Positions 45,191 to 59,400 of a DNA stretch of 64,000 nucleotides are shown piece after piece. The notes under the pieces were generated by a model that saw only the letters and a program-made list of their open reading frames with translations, was not told the origin of the DNA and searched no databases. The first letter of the stretch is position 1, and each line of letters starts with the position of its first letter. Both the position numbers and the translations under genes were made by a program. The DNA comes from Caenorhabditis elegans (lineage: Eukaryota; Nematoda; Chromadorea; Rhabditida; Rhabditidae): positions 7,192,001 through 7,256,000 of the forward strand of contig NC_003284.9 of assembly GCF_000002985.6 (NCBI RefSeq). Reading direction: 5' to 3'.

Positions 45191-47009
45191 CTCCGCGTAA
45201 TAAAACTTTGAGTTTTTCCGAGTTATTTGAAAATTGAATGATTTGGGGATTTTCTAAAACAAGAGAATTTGGAAAATACATTTTTACAAATTATATTGAA
45301 AAGTAGAAAAATAGAACATTTAACTAAAAATTTATAATTTAGACAATATTCAAGTTGAGAAAAATGTTTTTAAAAAATGGTGGATTTTATCAAGATAATT
45401 TAATTCTCAATCTAGACATAAACATCAACCTACTTGTGATATTTTTAGCTATGAACATAATCACCAAGCTTTCCAGAGTCTTTTTTTCTATTTTACAAAG
45501 TTTATTTCACTGCATTGATTGCGCGAAATCAAAATTGGAATAAACTCCAAAAATACCAGATTAACAAACAAATTATGTATCGTGTCACCAAATAAAAAAC
45601 TATTGTTGCTGGAATTAAACAAAAATATAATTATTGAAATAGGCTCATACCTATTACAGTTGGTTCGAACGAACACAATGTTTTTTTGGGAGTGTAAACA
45701 AACAAAAAGAGCCATTAACGTTAATTTGAATACTGAAAGTATATTTTTGTCAGCAATCGAATAGACATTGTGCAATGGGAATTTGACTGCGTTTTCATTT
45801 GCAGGTGTTTCAAAATGTTATATATCAGACAAAAATAAAGTTGCCTTTTTACCTTTTGAAAAGATTTTTGATCAACACATTTTTTAATGCAAAACTTTCA
45901 TATTATTTTTCTGCGAAAAAAAAACAAATGTCGAAAAAAAATTTGTTGAAAAATAAGCCACACACAAAGATGGAACACATTGAAAACACTCAGCACACAT
46001 GCGAAGCCTTTAATTAAAATATTTCTTGCACATTCTCAATTATTCGTCATTTTCATTTTTATCTCAAGTCTTTCAATTTTGCAAATTTTAGACTCCAAGT
46101 ACTAACACCTGATTACTTTAAAAAAATATATATTTTTCTAGTGGTGAATATGGAAATGTGTTTTAAAGTTTGAAATTTTTGAAAACGTGTAGGACGTCAG
46201 TTTGAATAGCACATTTTCATAATATTTTTGAATATTTTGATTTTAACTTTTTGAAAAAAAAAACATTTAAATAAAAGATATAGGACAAAAAACTTTTCTG
46301 TAAATTAATTAATTTATCTTGGAAAAAATTAGATCTTCAACAAACTTTTACATTTTCCAAATTTGTTTGTTTGTTGATTTTTTTCTAAAGTTAATCAATT
46401 AATGCGCAAAAACACTATTTTAAATAAAAGAGGATGGAACTTATTAATTGAATTATTTGCTCCTTACTTGATTGCTGAGATTTCAATCAAGTACATAGTT
46501 AGAGTACTGCAAAAATTGTGCCCGAAAGTATATGTTAACTTCTTTATAATTTTTTCATAAAACGCCATATTATGTATTGAGGGTAGTTGTCAACGTGAAA
46601 CAAAACCACTGCAAAGTACCTACCAAAAATTGTGACAATACTCTCGAGCATCGATGTAACATCTTCTATTGAAAAATTTAATTCGGAAAATTGAGAAAAA
46701 ACAACCAATTATTAAAAATTAAGTAAAAAAACTTTACATATTGAACAAAAGTTATTTGAAATCTGAATTAATATTAACCGAAAATATTCATTCACATCAT
46801 GGCAATGCCAAAAGTCCCGAAAAAATTCAGAATCTTCACAATTTTCTAAACACAATCTAGTGAATAGAGTGGTTAACTGCATAAGTTTGAATGGAGTGGT
46901 ATGTAATACAAACAAGAAATAAAGATACAAAAAATGAGGAGAAGTAAATGGAAACAAAGTTGACAGGTAAGAAAAAATAATTCAATTTAAGTGATCAAGG
47001 GAATAATTA
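45191..47009. other. AT-rich intergenic
   Basis: Nothing recognised except simple A/T runs. The part next to 47009 is the 3' UTR of the CBM48 gene. Confidence 0.45.
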
Positions 47010-50000
47010 TTATTCGACAAAAATAATGTTATTCTGTCCGCCCAAACCGTTTGGCACCTGTTGATAGTCGCTCGACGTCGCCCATTCGCCATTGATCATG
47101 AATCGGAACTCGTGTCTAAAATTATTACTTGAAATTTGTGTTTTGAATTTGAATGTTGTTACCTTCCACGCGTCAAATTGACCGTGACTCCTTTCTTGCC
47201 GCTAACCAGTTTCTCGCATTTCAATGTGCATTTCCAGTTGATAAAACTTCCCTGAAAAATCAAATGAAGACCTATTTGGCAAAAAAAAACTTACCGTCAA
47301 GTAAACTTCCTGCTCTGTGTTCGAAATGGTCAACGTTACATTTCTTCCTTCGTTAGCTCCCCCAAAAATGAATGGATTGGCTCCGGCGAATGGCAGGGCT
47401 GAGACAAGTGGGATGGATGGGATGGCTCCGGTGAAACATGGCTGGTTACTTCCGCTGCAAATACTTGGAATAGTGATATCAAGAGAACCACTGGTATAAC
47501 TTACTTGGCAAGGTTCCAAGTTCCTTGGTTGCTTTGGCTAATGGTGAATCCGTCGGTGGGAATGGTCATGGTGCTGGAGTGACTCCTAAATTATTGGAAT
47601 TTCGATTTCGAATGAAATATTGCTTTGGATGAGGAACACTATATTCACACCGTCAAATACACTGTACACTCGTTTCAATTTTTAAAAATTAAATAAGAAA
47701 AACAAAACATAGTTAGTATTGTTTTCAATTCAACTACTCCGCAAATTTCAGAAAAAAAAATATAAAGTGCATTGCTTTCCAGACGTTAAGTTACAAGTAG
47801 TTCAATAAAATCTGTATTCCTTACCTCACTTCCTGTATTAACCTAAAAATGAAATATGAAAAAATTCTTTAAAGTTTCCTATCTGTTATTTTGAAAATTT
47901 ATTCAGTTTTTGATTTTTATAAAGTCCTTTTTTGGGTAATTCTAGAAAGTGATCAAAGATGTTCATGCAATTTTTCGTTTTTATTTTTATGTAATGAAAT
48001 GATTTACAAGCGCCGTTTTTGATATTTTAAATTCATGAAACATTCAATCTCGTATTGCTCTGACCCCAACTCCAAAGAAAACTCACTGATCATTAAGGCT
48101 TTGAATCTTCGAGTTTGCCGTGTCAAGCAAATTTCTCTGTAGGGCAACAGAGGATTCCAACTCGCCGACCTTCCACTTTGCATCGTTCCACCATTGGGAG
48201 AGCTCACCGAGACGCCACTCCAGCTTGCTCTTCTCTTCGTTGATCTCCCAGACACGCTTCTCGCTGTCCTTCAGCATTTTTTCAGCGTGTGAGGTGTCTG
48301 CTCTGGCCCTGAAAGAAAACCCTAAATTAAAAATTGCTTGTCATTTCAATGCCTTACTTCAATTGTTCAGTGATTCCCTTCAAATATCCGTTCTCCTGTT
48401 CCAACTTGCCGACACGTTCGTTCGCGTACCAGTTAGCCTCCTGGAGCTGTTGCTTCTCAGCCTCAGCTTGACGAATTGAATTGTTGGCCAAGCCGAGTTT
48501 AACCTCTAGTGCTCTGACGGCGGTACTCTTCACTTCTTCATGAGCGTCGGAGTTGAGTTGATTCTCTAAGAATGTTACCCTAAAATAATTTTTTTTCCGA
48601 TTAACTCTTGAACTTTTAAATGTTTTACTTGTCTTTTGCGTTCTTCAAATAATCTTGATTCTCGGAGAATTTGGTCTCAAGATCCTTATTTTTCGATTCA
48701 ACAGTGGCCAACTTGTTTCGAAGCTCTTCAATGACATTGTGCAAGTTGCTGAAAGAACTAATTAAATAATAACGTGAAATGTGCATTTTGATTATCATAC
48801 TTGATTTCTTCATCGTGATCCTGGGATCGTTTCTCGTCGATTTCCGAATCAATTCGAACGAATTTCTCTTCAGAATCAGCCGATTGGGCGGATTCCAACT
48901 TTTTCTCAAGATTTTTGACTTTAAGTTGAGCGGCTGACAAGTCGGATTTGTATTCTTTCACTCTGTTAAGTTGAAAAATTAAAAAAAAATTTAAACATAT
49001 TGAGAAATTAGGGTTATTACCTAATTTTCAGCTCATCATTTCGGTTTCTCAGCTTTTCCAGCTGTCGGTCGTTCTTTTCCTTTTCGGAGTCTCTTCCCTC
49101 GCTCTCCTCGCTGATATTCACATTTTCAGGCTGAGCATCAAACTGGCTTCTTGGCTGATTTTTCTTTGAAGTACTACGAGCACGGGTCTTTCCAGCTGCA
49201 TACACCTTTTGTGACCTTCCACCAAGTCCCGCGGCAGCTAAAATAATGCAAATTCTCTGTTTGTTTCAATTTCGCCGGTCAAATTTGTCACAAATGTACC
49301 ACTCGGAGACCGACAACATGTTTACAAGTTTGAATTGGACAAAAAATGTCAGATCGCTTTTGAAGCATTTGGAGATTTCACAGTTTACACAGCTGCGATC
49401 GTGTTTTGATTGAGCAGGAAAAAAATTAGCTGGTACTTCAAAACTGTTACAAAGCTATGCACTTAAAAAAACACGAAATACTACTTTGGCTTGATGATCA
49501 GATTTTTATGTTACTCAGTCAAATATGTCAAAATTTCAAGAATATTAAAACCAATATTTTGAATTGGTAGAACATTAAACAAATTTTATACAGTAATCCA
49601 TTTTAAATTGCCAGCTCTGGAAAATAGTGGCAACTATTGGGGCAATAAAGAAAATTTTCACTGTTAACGGAAAATTCGTTTTTTTTTTTGAAATGGGCTT
49701 CATGTTTGGATTTGCCCCATGCATGATACTCATTCCTAAACGATTTTGCGAATATAGGTCTTTTTAACCCCAAATTCCACGTAAACCAAATAGAACCAAT
49801 TACCGAAAAGCTTCTGCACAGCTGAAATGTTCTTTTCAAAGGCGTCATTGGCCTTCGAATAGTCGGCAAAATGGGTTCCGTGGCGTGATCCGTGTGCTGC
49901 AAGAAAGAAAAACTTAGACACCGTCGCAAATTTATGGTTCTTGTTTTCCAATTAATGTTTTCTCTCGTATCGACAAGTCGTCTCTCACCTAAATGGATAA

Positions 50001-50791
50001 AAATCGGCACTGAATCCCATCCGTTTGGAGGTGGGTACACCTTGCCGGTGTTGTTGTCGAACCTTGAAATAGAAAAATGTTAAACGTTTTGTTGACTGAC
50101 TGACTGGAACTTTGGATTTGGATAATGCTAATCGACAATGGGAAAGCAGCAAATGTTGTTCTAATATAATCATATTTCTGCGCGGATTGTCTATTTGTAA
50201 ACATGTACATGCATGTTCTAAACCGGTTTCGGATTATCAACTGATTTTTGGGAAAATTGTTTACGTTGACCTATCACTTTGAATTAGACAATTCACGTTT
50301 CACCTGGTGTTAGGGTTAGGGTTAAAAAGAATTGTAAACTTTGATAAGACATATATACACAGTCATTTTTCATTTTGATGGAACGATGGCGCGCGCAATT
50401 CTTTTGTGTTGATCTGAGAACAAACGGTCGAGAATATAATGACTAAATTGACTACGGCAGGTGGCGGTTTCTCCTAATTGGTAACCCAGTGAACCGTTTA
50501 AAATGACGGGTATCGGAAGTGACACTTTGCAAGGACTACATCACTTACAGGAGAGCTTTTCTCTCTCCATCATCTCTGTAGTAGAGTCCATGTGCTCCTG
50601 GGACCACTGATTGGACGGTGGCAAAGTTTAGAGTGGCGTCCTGATCATGGCTCACTTGAACTGGCTCAATTTCGAGACGCACCCAGTCTGAAACAAAAAA
50701 TTTGTTGAAAGTGGTATTCCCTACAACGTGTAATATCAACATCAGTGGTGAACCTACTTGCATCTGGGATTTTGGTAGCAACATCCGCCAT
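47010..50791 (-). CDS. TDP-43 N-terminal-like / coiled-coil / CBM48 protein
   Basis: Minus-strand exons 50758-50791, 50549-50687, 49989-50062, 49804-49896, 49021-49237, 48801-48962, 48629-48748, 48358-48579, 48087-48308, (optional 47825-47842), 47505-47585, 47295-47454, 47163-47251, 47010-47115; 572 residues, or 578 with the microexon. Residues about 12-82 resemble the TDP-43 N-terminal oligomerisation fold (TVQSVVPGAHGLYYRDDGER ... NGWDSVPIFIHLG). About 110-400 is acidic/basic heptad-like coiled coil, including repeated Glu/Lys-rich segments and KLEWRLGELSQWW. The C terminus, about 480-572, is an AMPK-beta-type glycogen-binding module (VYLTGSFINWK ... GRHEFRFMINGEWATSSDY ... GQNNIIFVE). A self-assembling protein that binds glycogen or starch-like glucan is a fair inference; no enzyme domain is seen. 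Probably C. elegans F46H5.7 (memory, unchecked). Confidence 0.85.
47825..47842 (-). other. 18-nt candidate cassette microexon
   Basis: Between exons ending GATCA and starting GAGTCAC lies TTTTTAG|18 bases|GTAAGG on the gene strand. Inclusion adds exactly six codons (LIQEVR) and keeps the frame; skipping also keeps it. Splice sites are near consensus. Confidence 0.55.
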
Positions 50792-51270
50792 TCCCCCTGA
50801 AAAGAGCAGAAATAGCGATCAGATCAGTTGTTCAAATATCAGATTGAAGAGTTCGTTTGGCTTGATGGCAATGATAACAAAAAGAGAGAAGACACTCGGT
50901 ATGGAGAGTGTGGGTGTAGAAATAATGTTGAAATTGAAATAACAGGAGACGAGGAACGAGAGAAGTCGATCAAGAAGAGAAACGAGGTGAAGGGGGGCGG
51001 CGGGCCAAATACGATATTGATAGAAAGAGAGAAAAACGGAAATAAAATTGATTCTCACATACATCTACGTGTCCAAGCCCGCCATGTTGAGCGATCAGGC
51101 CGCCGAGCGCCAACACCGCGAATGAATGCTAAAATTTCGTGCTTGTTGCAGGAGGCACCCTTTGGAGTGAGACGGAACTGTGAGGCGACGAGGAAGAAAA
51201 GGAGTGAAGGCGACGGGGCGCGCGCGCGATCGTTGTGAGTGTCAGAGGTCGAGCGCCCAGGAGGGAAAAT
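50792..51270 (-). promoter_or_regulatory. CBM48 gene upstream region
   Basis: TTTTCAG lies six bases before the start codon (trans-splice or 5' UTR intron acceptor). Farther up, a GC-rich patch with GGGGCGCGCGCGCGATCG (about 51215-51232) and GAGGCGACGAGG is a likely promoter. Confidence 0.4.
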
Positions 51271-53419
51271 GAGGAAAAAACACTGAGAAGAAAAATAAGA
51301 AGGTCATTTTGAATATGACGGAATAGCCCTATATAATTTTGAAAATCGACTTTATTCTTTGGTGATAAATTTTGACAGTTTGCGGAGGGGTTATAAAAAT
51401 TAAATAAAAATAAACAAAAATCAGTTATTAAAAATCGACAATTCGTTCTGTTTTCAGGGAATTGTTGCAGAATGTTAGGCAGTCGGAAACCGTATTAATG
51501 GTGAATTTTACTGTGAGAAATTTAAAAAATGAATGATGTTTCAATTTGAATGTTTCTATGATAACCATTTGAATCATCAATTTTGTTTTAATGAAATAAC
51601 TCCTCAACACAGATATTCCTCAATCTATCAAAACACTTCATATATTCTAAATAAAGTTTCCTCACCCAATCTTCATCACAAGTAAATTTTTTTGTGCGCA
51701 GGCATTTCCAAGACAACCGCCAAAGATTGCCGAAAACAAAGCGGGAAAAAATCCGACTACTGATGATAATAAAACTTTAGATTGAACGATTTGATTGATA
51801 GATATAAAAGTGGGCGTTTGGAAGAAGCAACGCAAAAAAACAATCAACTGAAAGCAAAATTCTTCGAACGATTGTGGTTTCCGATCAAGATGCAGAAATG
51901 GACACAAGTTGGTTTTGCAACAAATGATTCGTCTCCCCCTTGGCGTTTTGTGTGTTCTAATTTGGAAGTGCAATGCGATTCAATCACACAGACAAAAGAA
52001 TTGTCAAAAAAAGGTCACTGGTAGAGGGAACAATCAGGTGTTAGAAGGGATCGCAGCAGTAAACAAAGACTGGACCGACTCTGATAATGGATGAGGCAAC
52101 TAGTGAACATTTTCCACTCTTCGTGTCTTTTCTGCCCTACTCGTATCAATCAAAGATTTTTGACTCTTAAGATAAAAATAGAAGATCTGGCAACAACTAA
52201 TGCAAAGAAAAGTACGAAAGAAAAAAAAGACTTTGAATACAACATTTGGGAGGTTCGGATTTCAAAAAACGTTGAGCTAAAAACTCGAAAAATCGCGTTC
52301 TTTTCGTTGCTTCTTTTGCGTTTTTTCGGGTGTAAAGTAAAACGAAAGAAGAATCAGCGACTGATAAGAAAACAATTTTTGCGGAAAGAGAGCAAAAAAG
52401 AGAAATCTTTGAGGAAGAGAAAAGAGCTAGTGATACCGCAACTTGCAAGGTCCCGTCATGTGTTCCCGCGTTTTTCACGTTCTCACCAAAAACACGTATC
52501 AGAATTAATGAGTCTGTTATTAATGTGAAGTTTGCAACAGAGCAGTGCAAAGAATGGATAAATAAGTTAGTCAAGATAGTTCTTATTAAAATTGAACTAA
52601 AGCCATTTTTTGGAGCAATAAATCAATACAGCTTTAGTTTACTTCAAAAAACAGAAATACTACGTTTTGCTTCAAACACTGAAAGCTAAGGAATAAGACT
52701 TAGTTGCTCTTGAAGCTGCAACTTAGGAGTGCAACTGAATGATTCATAACCACATGTTCAACTTTTCGTTCCTCCCATTTTTCTTTTCGAAAAAAAATTA
52801 TGGGGGTGTTTGTTAGAGAATGTTCGAGAAGTACAAACACAATTTTGAGGTGTTCGGGGTATCAGCGAACATGTCGGATTATTTGATTACGTTTGCAGCG
52901 ACGTTTCATGTGTATCAAAGAGTTATCAGTTGATTTGGTTTCGAAAGGAGGAAAAAGAAAAAGGGCAAATAGAGAACCAAGCAAGAACGTCAATCGGAAA
53001 GAATGAAGCATGTGACTGGATGGTTTTCATGTCCTGATACAGAGGCATTCAAAAATAAAAAAGTTTATCATTCCGCCGTATTCTACTTCATTATCATATT
53101 GCCACATTTTTGATCGTGTGTATTTATTTCGACAAACAAACTATTTGTTTGCAAAGAACAGTAGGAAAGGCCAGAAAAAAAAACATGTCAGAAGGGATTT
53201 TACAAGTATCGAAGGTTGAACATTGAAAATTGAAAAATTTAATAAAAACTTATTTAAATATTGAAAAACAAATCTTGAGATTTTAGTGTGGGGGAAATAG
53301 TGAAATCGATGATGAACGAAAAAACAAATTAAAGAATGTGTGGTTCAGGTAAAGCAAACTAAAATAAAGTCAACTGGTGAATGAGATGGGGTAAAAACAG
53401 AGTCAACGAGGTGAGTATT
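51271..53419. other. intergenic and DOCK 3' UTR
   Basis: No gene recognised. A basic open frame at about 52091-52528 is low-complexity Lys/Arg and not convincing. TTTATT at 53123-53128 (AATAAA on the minus strand) could end the DOCK transcript. Confidence 0.4.
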
Positions 53420-56400
53420 TTATACAACTGTAGGGTCACTGAATTCGGAGATGGTAATCTCGTTTCTTTGCCTAGATAGCATTGGCTTCAGGTGGGTCAC
53501 GAAACTCTCAAAGTTTTCCTCAACATTTCTTTGATACTCCTTCTGATCTTCCCCGATTAATTGACGACAAAGCTCAATAGCTTCCATTGCTTTACATTGC
53601 AAATGCCGAAAAGACAGACGGAGCTTGTTCTGAAGACGATCCACGGGTCGACCACGATCATCAAGCATTGCGTTGGCTAGGAACACATTGGCAATCTGAA
53701 AAATGAATGATTTAAGAACTCTCAAATACACCAAAAAATTCTTTCAGAGTTAACGATATTATTTGTAAATTTTTAAAAACTTGGGGCAACTTTTTGGCAG
53801 GCAACAGCATTAAACAGAGCCGGTCAAATGAATTGCCACGGAGATGGCAAAAATTCTGAGTAAGCGTTTAACAGCAAAATGTTGTCAAAAAATGTTAACG
53901 CCACCAGTTACTCTGATAAATTTTTTGCGCGCAGAAGGCATCAGCTGACCCACAAGCCAACCGGGCAGCCTTCACCTTTTTCACGGAAAAGGTTGGCAAA
54001 AAACAGTGAAATCTTGTCAAGAAGTTACATTAATCGAAGGCTTTCTGCGAAAGCAAAACGGTTTACAGTTGCTTTTTTTTGTATTGTGAGTGTTCTACAT
54101 TGTGAGTGTTCTACAATGATGTACGACCGAACATTTTAGCGTTTGACCAGTTTGGCAAGTTGCTGTACAACCTTAATGTGCATAACAAAACTGTAACTTC
54201 AAAATGTTCAATTCACAATATAACACAGTTTTTGATTCACAGTTGTATTCTTTTGATCCCAACTCTAAAAAACAGTATCAAAACTCTTGCTGAGAGTGCA
54301 ATCTGACTTTTGTTTAAAATCATATGATTCATTGTTAGCTCACCTCAAGTGGGCCCTGGTTTACTGTCGTTCCAATGGAACCTTGAATGAACATTGACAA
54401 CATTTTTGGATTTTTGTGCTGTGCGGCTGCTGAGAGTTCTCGCGTCTTTTTTTCAATGTCTTCAATTGCCACTTCGATTGGTGAAAAATCTTTCACACTT
54501 CGGTTCACAACTTGAAGGCGCGTTTTGATGTAGGGGAACCTAAAAGAAAACAAGATTCGTTGGCATTTTTAACAAAAATTCATGCACTTACGAGTTTTCT
54601 ACTGTCAAAATAGTACGCTTTTTGTACTGCGCGGCCAGCTCTCCCTGCGCTCGACCTTCCATTGTGTACGGAGCTTCGAAGTAGAATCTGGAAATAATCA
54701 GCTAATCGTTTTAGATAATTTATTTGTACTGTTACCTGTTGACATTATTTCTTCGCGTAAAATACGTAGTTCGTTCCATCTTCTCATTATCAGACAGGTA
54801 CACATCGACAAATGTGATTTGAATATATGCCTTTTCTGGATTTAATTTTTCCAGTTGAACTGGTTTTGAGTCTTTCAGCACAACAACATTTCCTTCTCCA
54901 TACATATTTGTGTAGAAAGTTTCCAACCTATTGCTGATTTCATTCAATTTCGAAAATGCAGATTCCTTAAAAAAAATATATTTGTGGGAATTATAACAAC
55001 TTTCTATTTTTACTTTGTAGACAAACTCTGCATTATTCAAGGCTCCAAATAGCTTTCCGTAAAACGCAACTCGGAAAAATGAACCAAAACATCTTTTATC
55101 AATTCCTGGTAATGGTGAGATCCATGCATCGGATTGATTTTCATAATATTCCCCAGTTTCTTTGATTTGATCAGCAGCAATACCTAATCTTTTGTGGGTG
55201 TGAGACACTCGGGAGTAGCTTTTAGTTGCATGATAGTACTTCAAAATGATCTTCGAGAAAGGGAACAGTAGTTCGTAAAGCTGAGCCTTCTCCAGAAGCG
55301 CAAAAGCCTTTTCCAAAATTTTAATCACACCAGCCTCTGTGAAGTGATAAGATTGAATGTGGTTCTCACTATCGGCGCTGAAAAATTAAAATCGAGGTAA
55401 TTTTAATTAAAAAATATTGAAAAAAACAAACTTTTTCAATGAGTTGAAATTCGTTTTAGACTCTTTGATAGCATTGGGTGTAATCTCAGAAAACGTGGCA
55501 GCTCCTTTAGATTCAAACGACAAGTTTTGATCTTTTTGAGCAATGTACTCAAATACAAGTGCACTTGCTTGAAGGTAGCTGTGGGCCGCTTCACAGAGAT
55601 TTCGCTGCTTTTCATGTCGTTCAGCCATGTTAAGAAGCCAAGTTATTCTGAAGAACAGTTCATTCAAATTTTCATTGCCAAAGTAAAATGGTCACCTCAA
55701 ATCTGGATTATTCGAGTATCCTTCAACTAGTTGATACATGAGGTCGATGGTCATTTCATAATCGTTAACATGCTCTCGCATTCTAACAGTACTCAACATG
55801 ATCTTCTGAAGGTTTGCAGTCAACTCTTGCATTTGTTCCGTTAGCTTTTTCTTTGCAGCTATATCAAATGTGTCGTCCTCAGCGGCAAGCTGATTGGCAA
55901 TCTGAAAATTAAAAACGACTGTGAATTTAGCAGTTTCAAACTTTTACAAACCTCCAAACTTCTGATCATGAATTCATCATTCACAAAAATATCGATGCCA
56001 CAGCTTCCAGATAGAAGAGTTGATAGTGCTGTTGAGAGAAAGGTTCGAGCACGTGTCAAGTTCCTATAGAGCTTGAAATTTTCTCTCAAGAAATGATACA
56101 GGCTAACAGTTGCCTGAAAAACGTTAAAAAATGGTTAACTCAAAGATCTAACTGACCATTGTTCTAACGTTCTCCAGCCTAGTTGACGAGCAATGGCGAA
56201 GAATTTGCTGAGAGAGTTCGGCACAAAGCTCGGGGTTTTGCTCCAAAATCATGTCTGGAAACTTGGCAAGGAAATTTTGTTGAGCAGCAAAAATCACTTC
56301 AAGGACCTGGTCGGAAGCGTTACAAGATAAACCGTGCATCTGAAAATGAGAAGTATTTTAGGTTGAGTATGCATGATGCATATTAGCCTTCCTAAAAGAT

Positions 56401-59400
56401 TTTCGAAAAGATATACATTTTTTGCGGAAACGAACTCCTTGAGTGTCCTATGCGCTGTGTCAAGACATCAGTTTAAACATGAATCAGTTATCTTGCACCT
56501 TTCCATGAATGAAAGTTTTAGTATTTACGATTCCAAAAATAAAAAAGTCCACTTACAATAATTGGAAAGATCATTGGCAAAATATGAAACTGTGCATTTT
56601 TGGGATCAGTTGCAACTGCGATTATATTGTCGACAACTTCAATTACACACATAAATACTTCACAAGATACAATCGCATCAGAAGAAAGTGCTTCCAGTGT
56701 GGATATCTGATCGACCTTTGTTTCGCATGTTTCAGAGCTTTGAGCTCTCCATTTCACCTGCCCTGGTTCGGGCTCTTCGTCAAGTTTTGTCAACGAAGTT
56801 TTGTCCGGAGAACGCTTTAAATTTAACGAAGAATAGAAAAATTAACGAAAACATAGTTTCACTTACTCTTGCAGATGCCGGATCATCTTTGATCTCAAAG
56901 GAAGTCATCGTGTGGAACAAAATATGAAGCATTTTCAGCATGTTTTCGTTGTCGAGAGAGCGGATCCAATGTTTTAGGTCTTCTCGATCAATATTTCTGA
57001 GAACCCAAAACACACAGCAAAGGATCTAAAATGTCAACAGTTCAATTTTATCTCTCAATAATTGTTCTCACTGTTTTAGTCATAGGCAGATCCATTTGCT
57101 GTTTTCCAAAGGTTGGATCTGGACTATTTCTTAGCTTTCCAGCAATCGCAGCCATCACATCTTGACGTTGAGTCTGTTCGACGAATGAATTTGTAGATGA
57201 AACATCCGTAGAATTGCGAACCGACCCAGAATGCAAGCATTCGATATTGTCAAGCACAATGGTAACTAGAGGTTTGTAAATATTGGCGACTTGTGCCAAA
57301 GATTCTCCTTCAACAATTCGATCATCTAAGTCATGAGATTGTAGTAGTTCCTTTACTGTTTCAATGGCTCTGAAAATGATTTTTATTGTAGTAATTCAAG
57401 TTTCAAATAATAATTACTTGGCACAAAGTGTTGTTTTTCCTGAGATAATAGAGTCCTTCATATCTGATAAGACTTGTCCAGAAAGGTAATGTGTCGATCT
57501 AGAGATGTCATTCAATGTCCAACTGGTTAAGGAGGAACTGCAAAAAAAAATTGAGTATGCGATATTCAAGTTTGGAAGCTGATGTCTTACCTTTTTGTCC
57601 GGTTTCCGCTCAAGAACGAAGCTGGTGGCACCGCACCACCATTTGTGTTGCCTGATGGTTTGAGATCACTGAGAATGTTGACAATGAGATAGTGTTCATA
57701 TGAACATACAACCCGAACGAAATCAATTTTGATAGACAGAAGTTCATTGCTGTGGACAAGTTTTCTGAAAAATAAAAGTCACTGTTCAACAATCCCCAAT
57801 TGTTAATAATACCTCATGCTTTCCGCAAACGCGATCAAATACTTGTGAACCAACTTCATCACAAATGTGCGATCCATAATGGAGAAACAATCCCTCAAGA
57901 AATATCCAAGAGAATTTGAAATCATTCTCGCTTTGTCTGGATCATTTGTATGACGGATGATAACTTCTTGCGCTAGAATATCAACAAGTGTTTCCAAATT
58001 TTTAAGGAACTGCTCTTCAAATCGACTTTTTCTAGGTGAGTGTATTCTTCCAGTCATGGTGAGATATTCCGAGCATGATTTGAGCTGAATGTAGCAGATT
58101 TCAATAGTGAATAAAAATCAAAGAACTCACAATAATTTCAAGAAGAAACCATGAATGAACCAGAGAAACATCTCTGAGAGAGCCACGAGCGCGTAACCAA
58201 ACTTCCAGCAAGCATTCGTGTAGCCGAATATTTTTTGTTCCGGTGTTAACAGCGGAATGAGTTCGTTCCACGTGTTCTGAGTGTGAGATGAGTATATTGA
58301 ATTAACAAGTTTAAGCCTACCGATCATACTTGAAATTAGACTATTGTCGGTTGGAGACGACTTTAGCTCAACAGGTCTAATGTTCGAATGCGGTTTTGAT
58401 TCTGCAAATAGTTGTTTCAGAAATTAGGAAAACCGATTATTACTATTCAAAATAAATACTCTTTATTCTTTTTTGAACATCGCTAAAGTAGTCTACATGT
58501 AACACTGATATGTTATTGCCTATTTTCGAAACGCATTCTATTGAAAATTACAAAAAAAATTCACCTTGGGCAGCTTGTTTTCTGTATTTCACAAATGAAA
58601 CTAGAAGCATATTACGTTGGTGAGCATCAAGATCGAGATGAAGAACATTCGAAAAGAGCTTCAGTAACTCGCCAATGTACTCAAAAGCTTTCATTGACAG
58701 TTCATCACTGTACGGCGGGTTTGCAATTAAAAACAATAGTCTACTCATGATAAAATGAATGAAAGCGATCAGCTTTTTTGGCTCCGTTTTGCAGAGACCC
58801 TGAAAACTTTTCAATAAATAAACTTGTATTTTTTCAGAAATTAACTGACTTCCAAACTTCGAATAAGTTGAGTTTCTCCCACTGGTGGTTTCCTTGGATC
58901 ATTTGAACTGAGACTTGCTACTCCCGCCAAAAAATTCTCCAGGAACTCGTCTTGCGCATGAACACTAGATATTACTTCTGTCGAGCAGGAAAATATTGGC
59001 TTGTGATTGTCAACCCATTTGAGATTGGGCAGAGCATTGTTAGCGTCCAGGTATCCATATCTAGGAGGCGGTTTCTCTCCGCACACTGGAAGATGGAAAT
59101 TTCCACTGCGAAGTTTTCCATTTCGGTATAGCGGAAGCCACTGAAAATGTTCATTAAACTTTTTTTTAAGTTGAGAAAAATTCAAACCGTGTATCCAATA
59201 GGTGATTCGGTTGATGAAGAGTCTCCTTCTTTACAAGAGATGTGATAAACTGTGAACAGGAGGTGGTGTCCATCATTAAGATCACATGGGAGGGACAATT
59301 TGATTTCATCAGTGAAATGGGGAGTTCTAAACAAAAATTGATTTTAAATTTTGGCAAAATATTTTGCAAGACAAACCTGTTGTGATAAATCACCGAGGTT

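Noticed and set aside
50308-50323. GTTAGGGTTAGGGTTA telomere-like run
   Set aside because: Only about two and a half units of TTAGGG, whereas the nematode telomere repeat is TTAGGC. Probably chance.
52091-52528. 145-codon Lys/Arg-rich open frame
   Set aside because: Low-complexity translation of purine-rich DNA, without domains or a partner exon.
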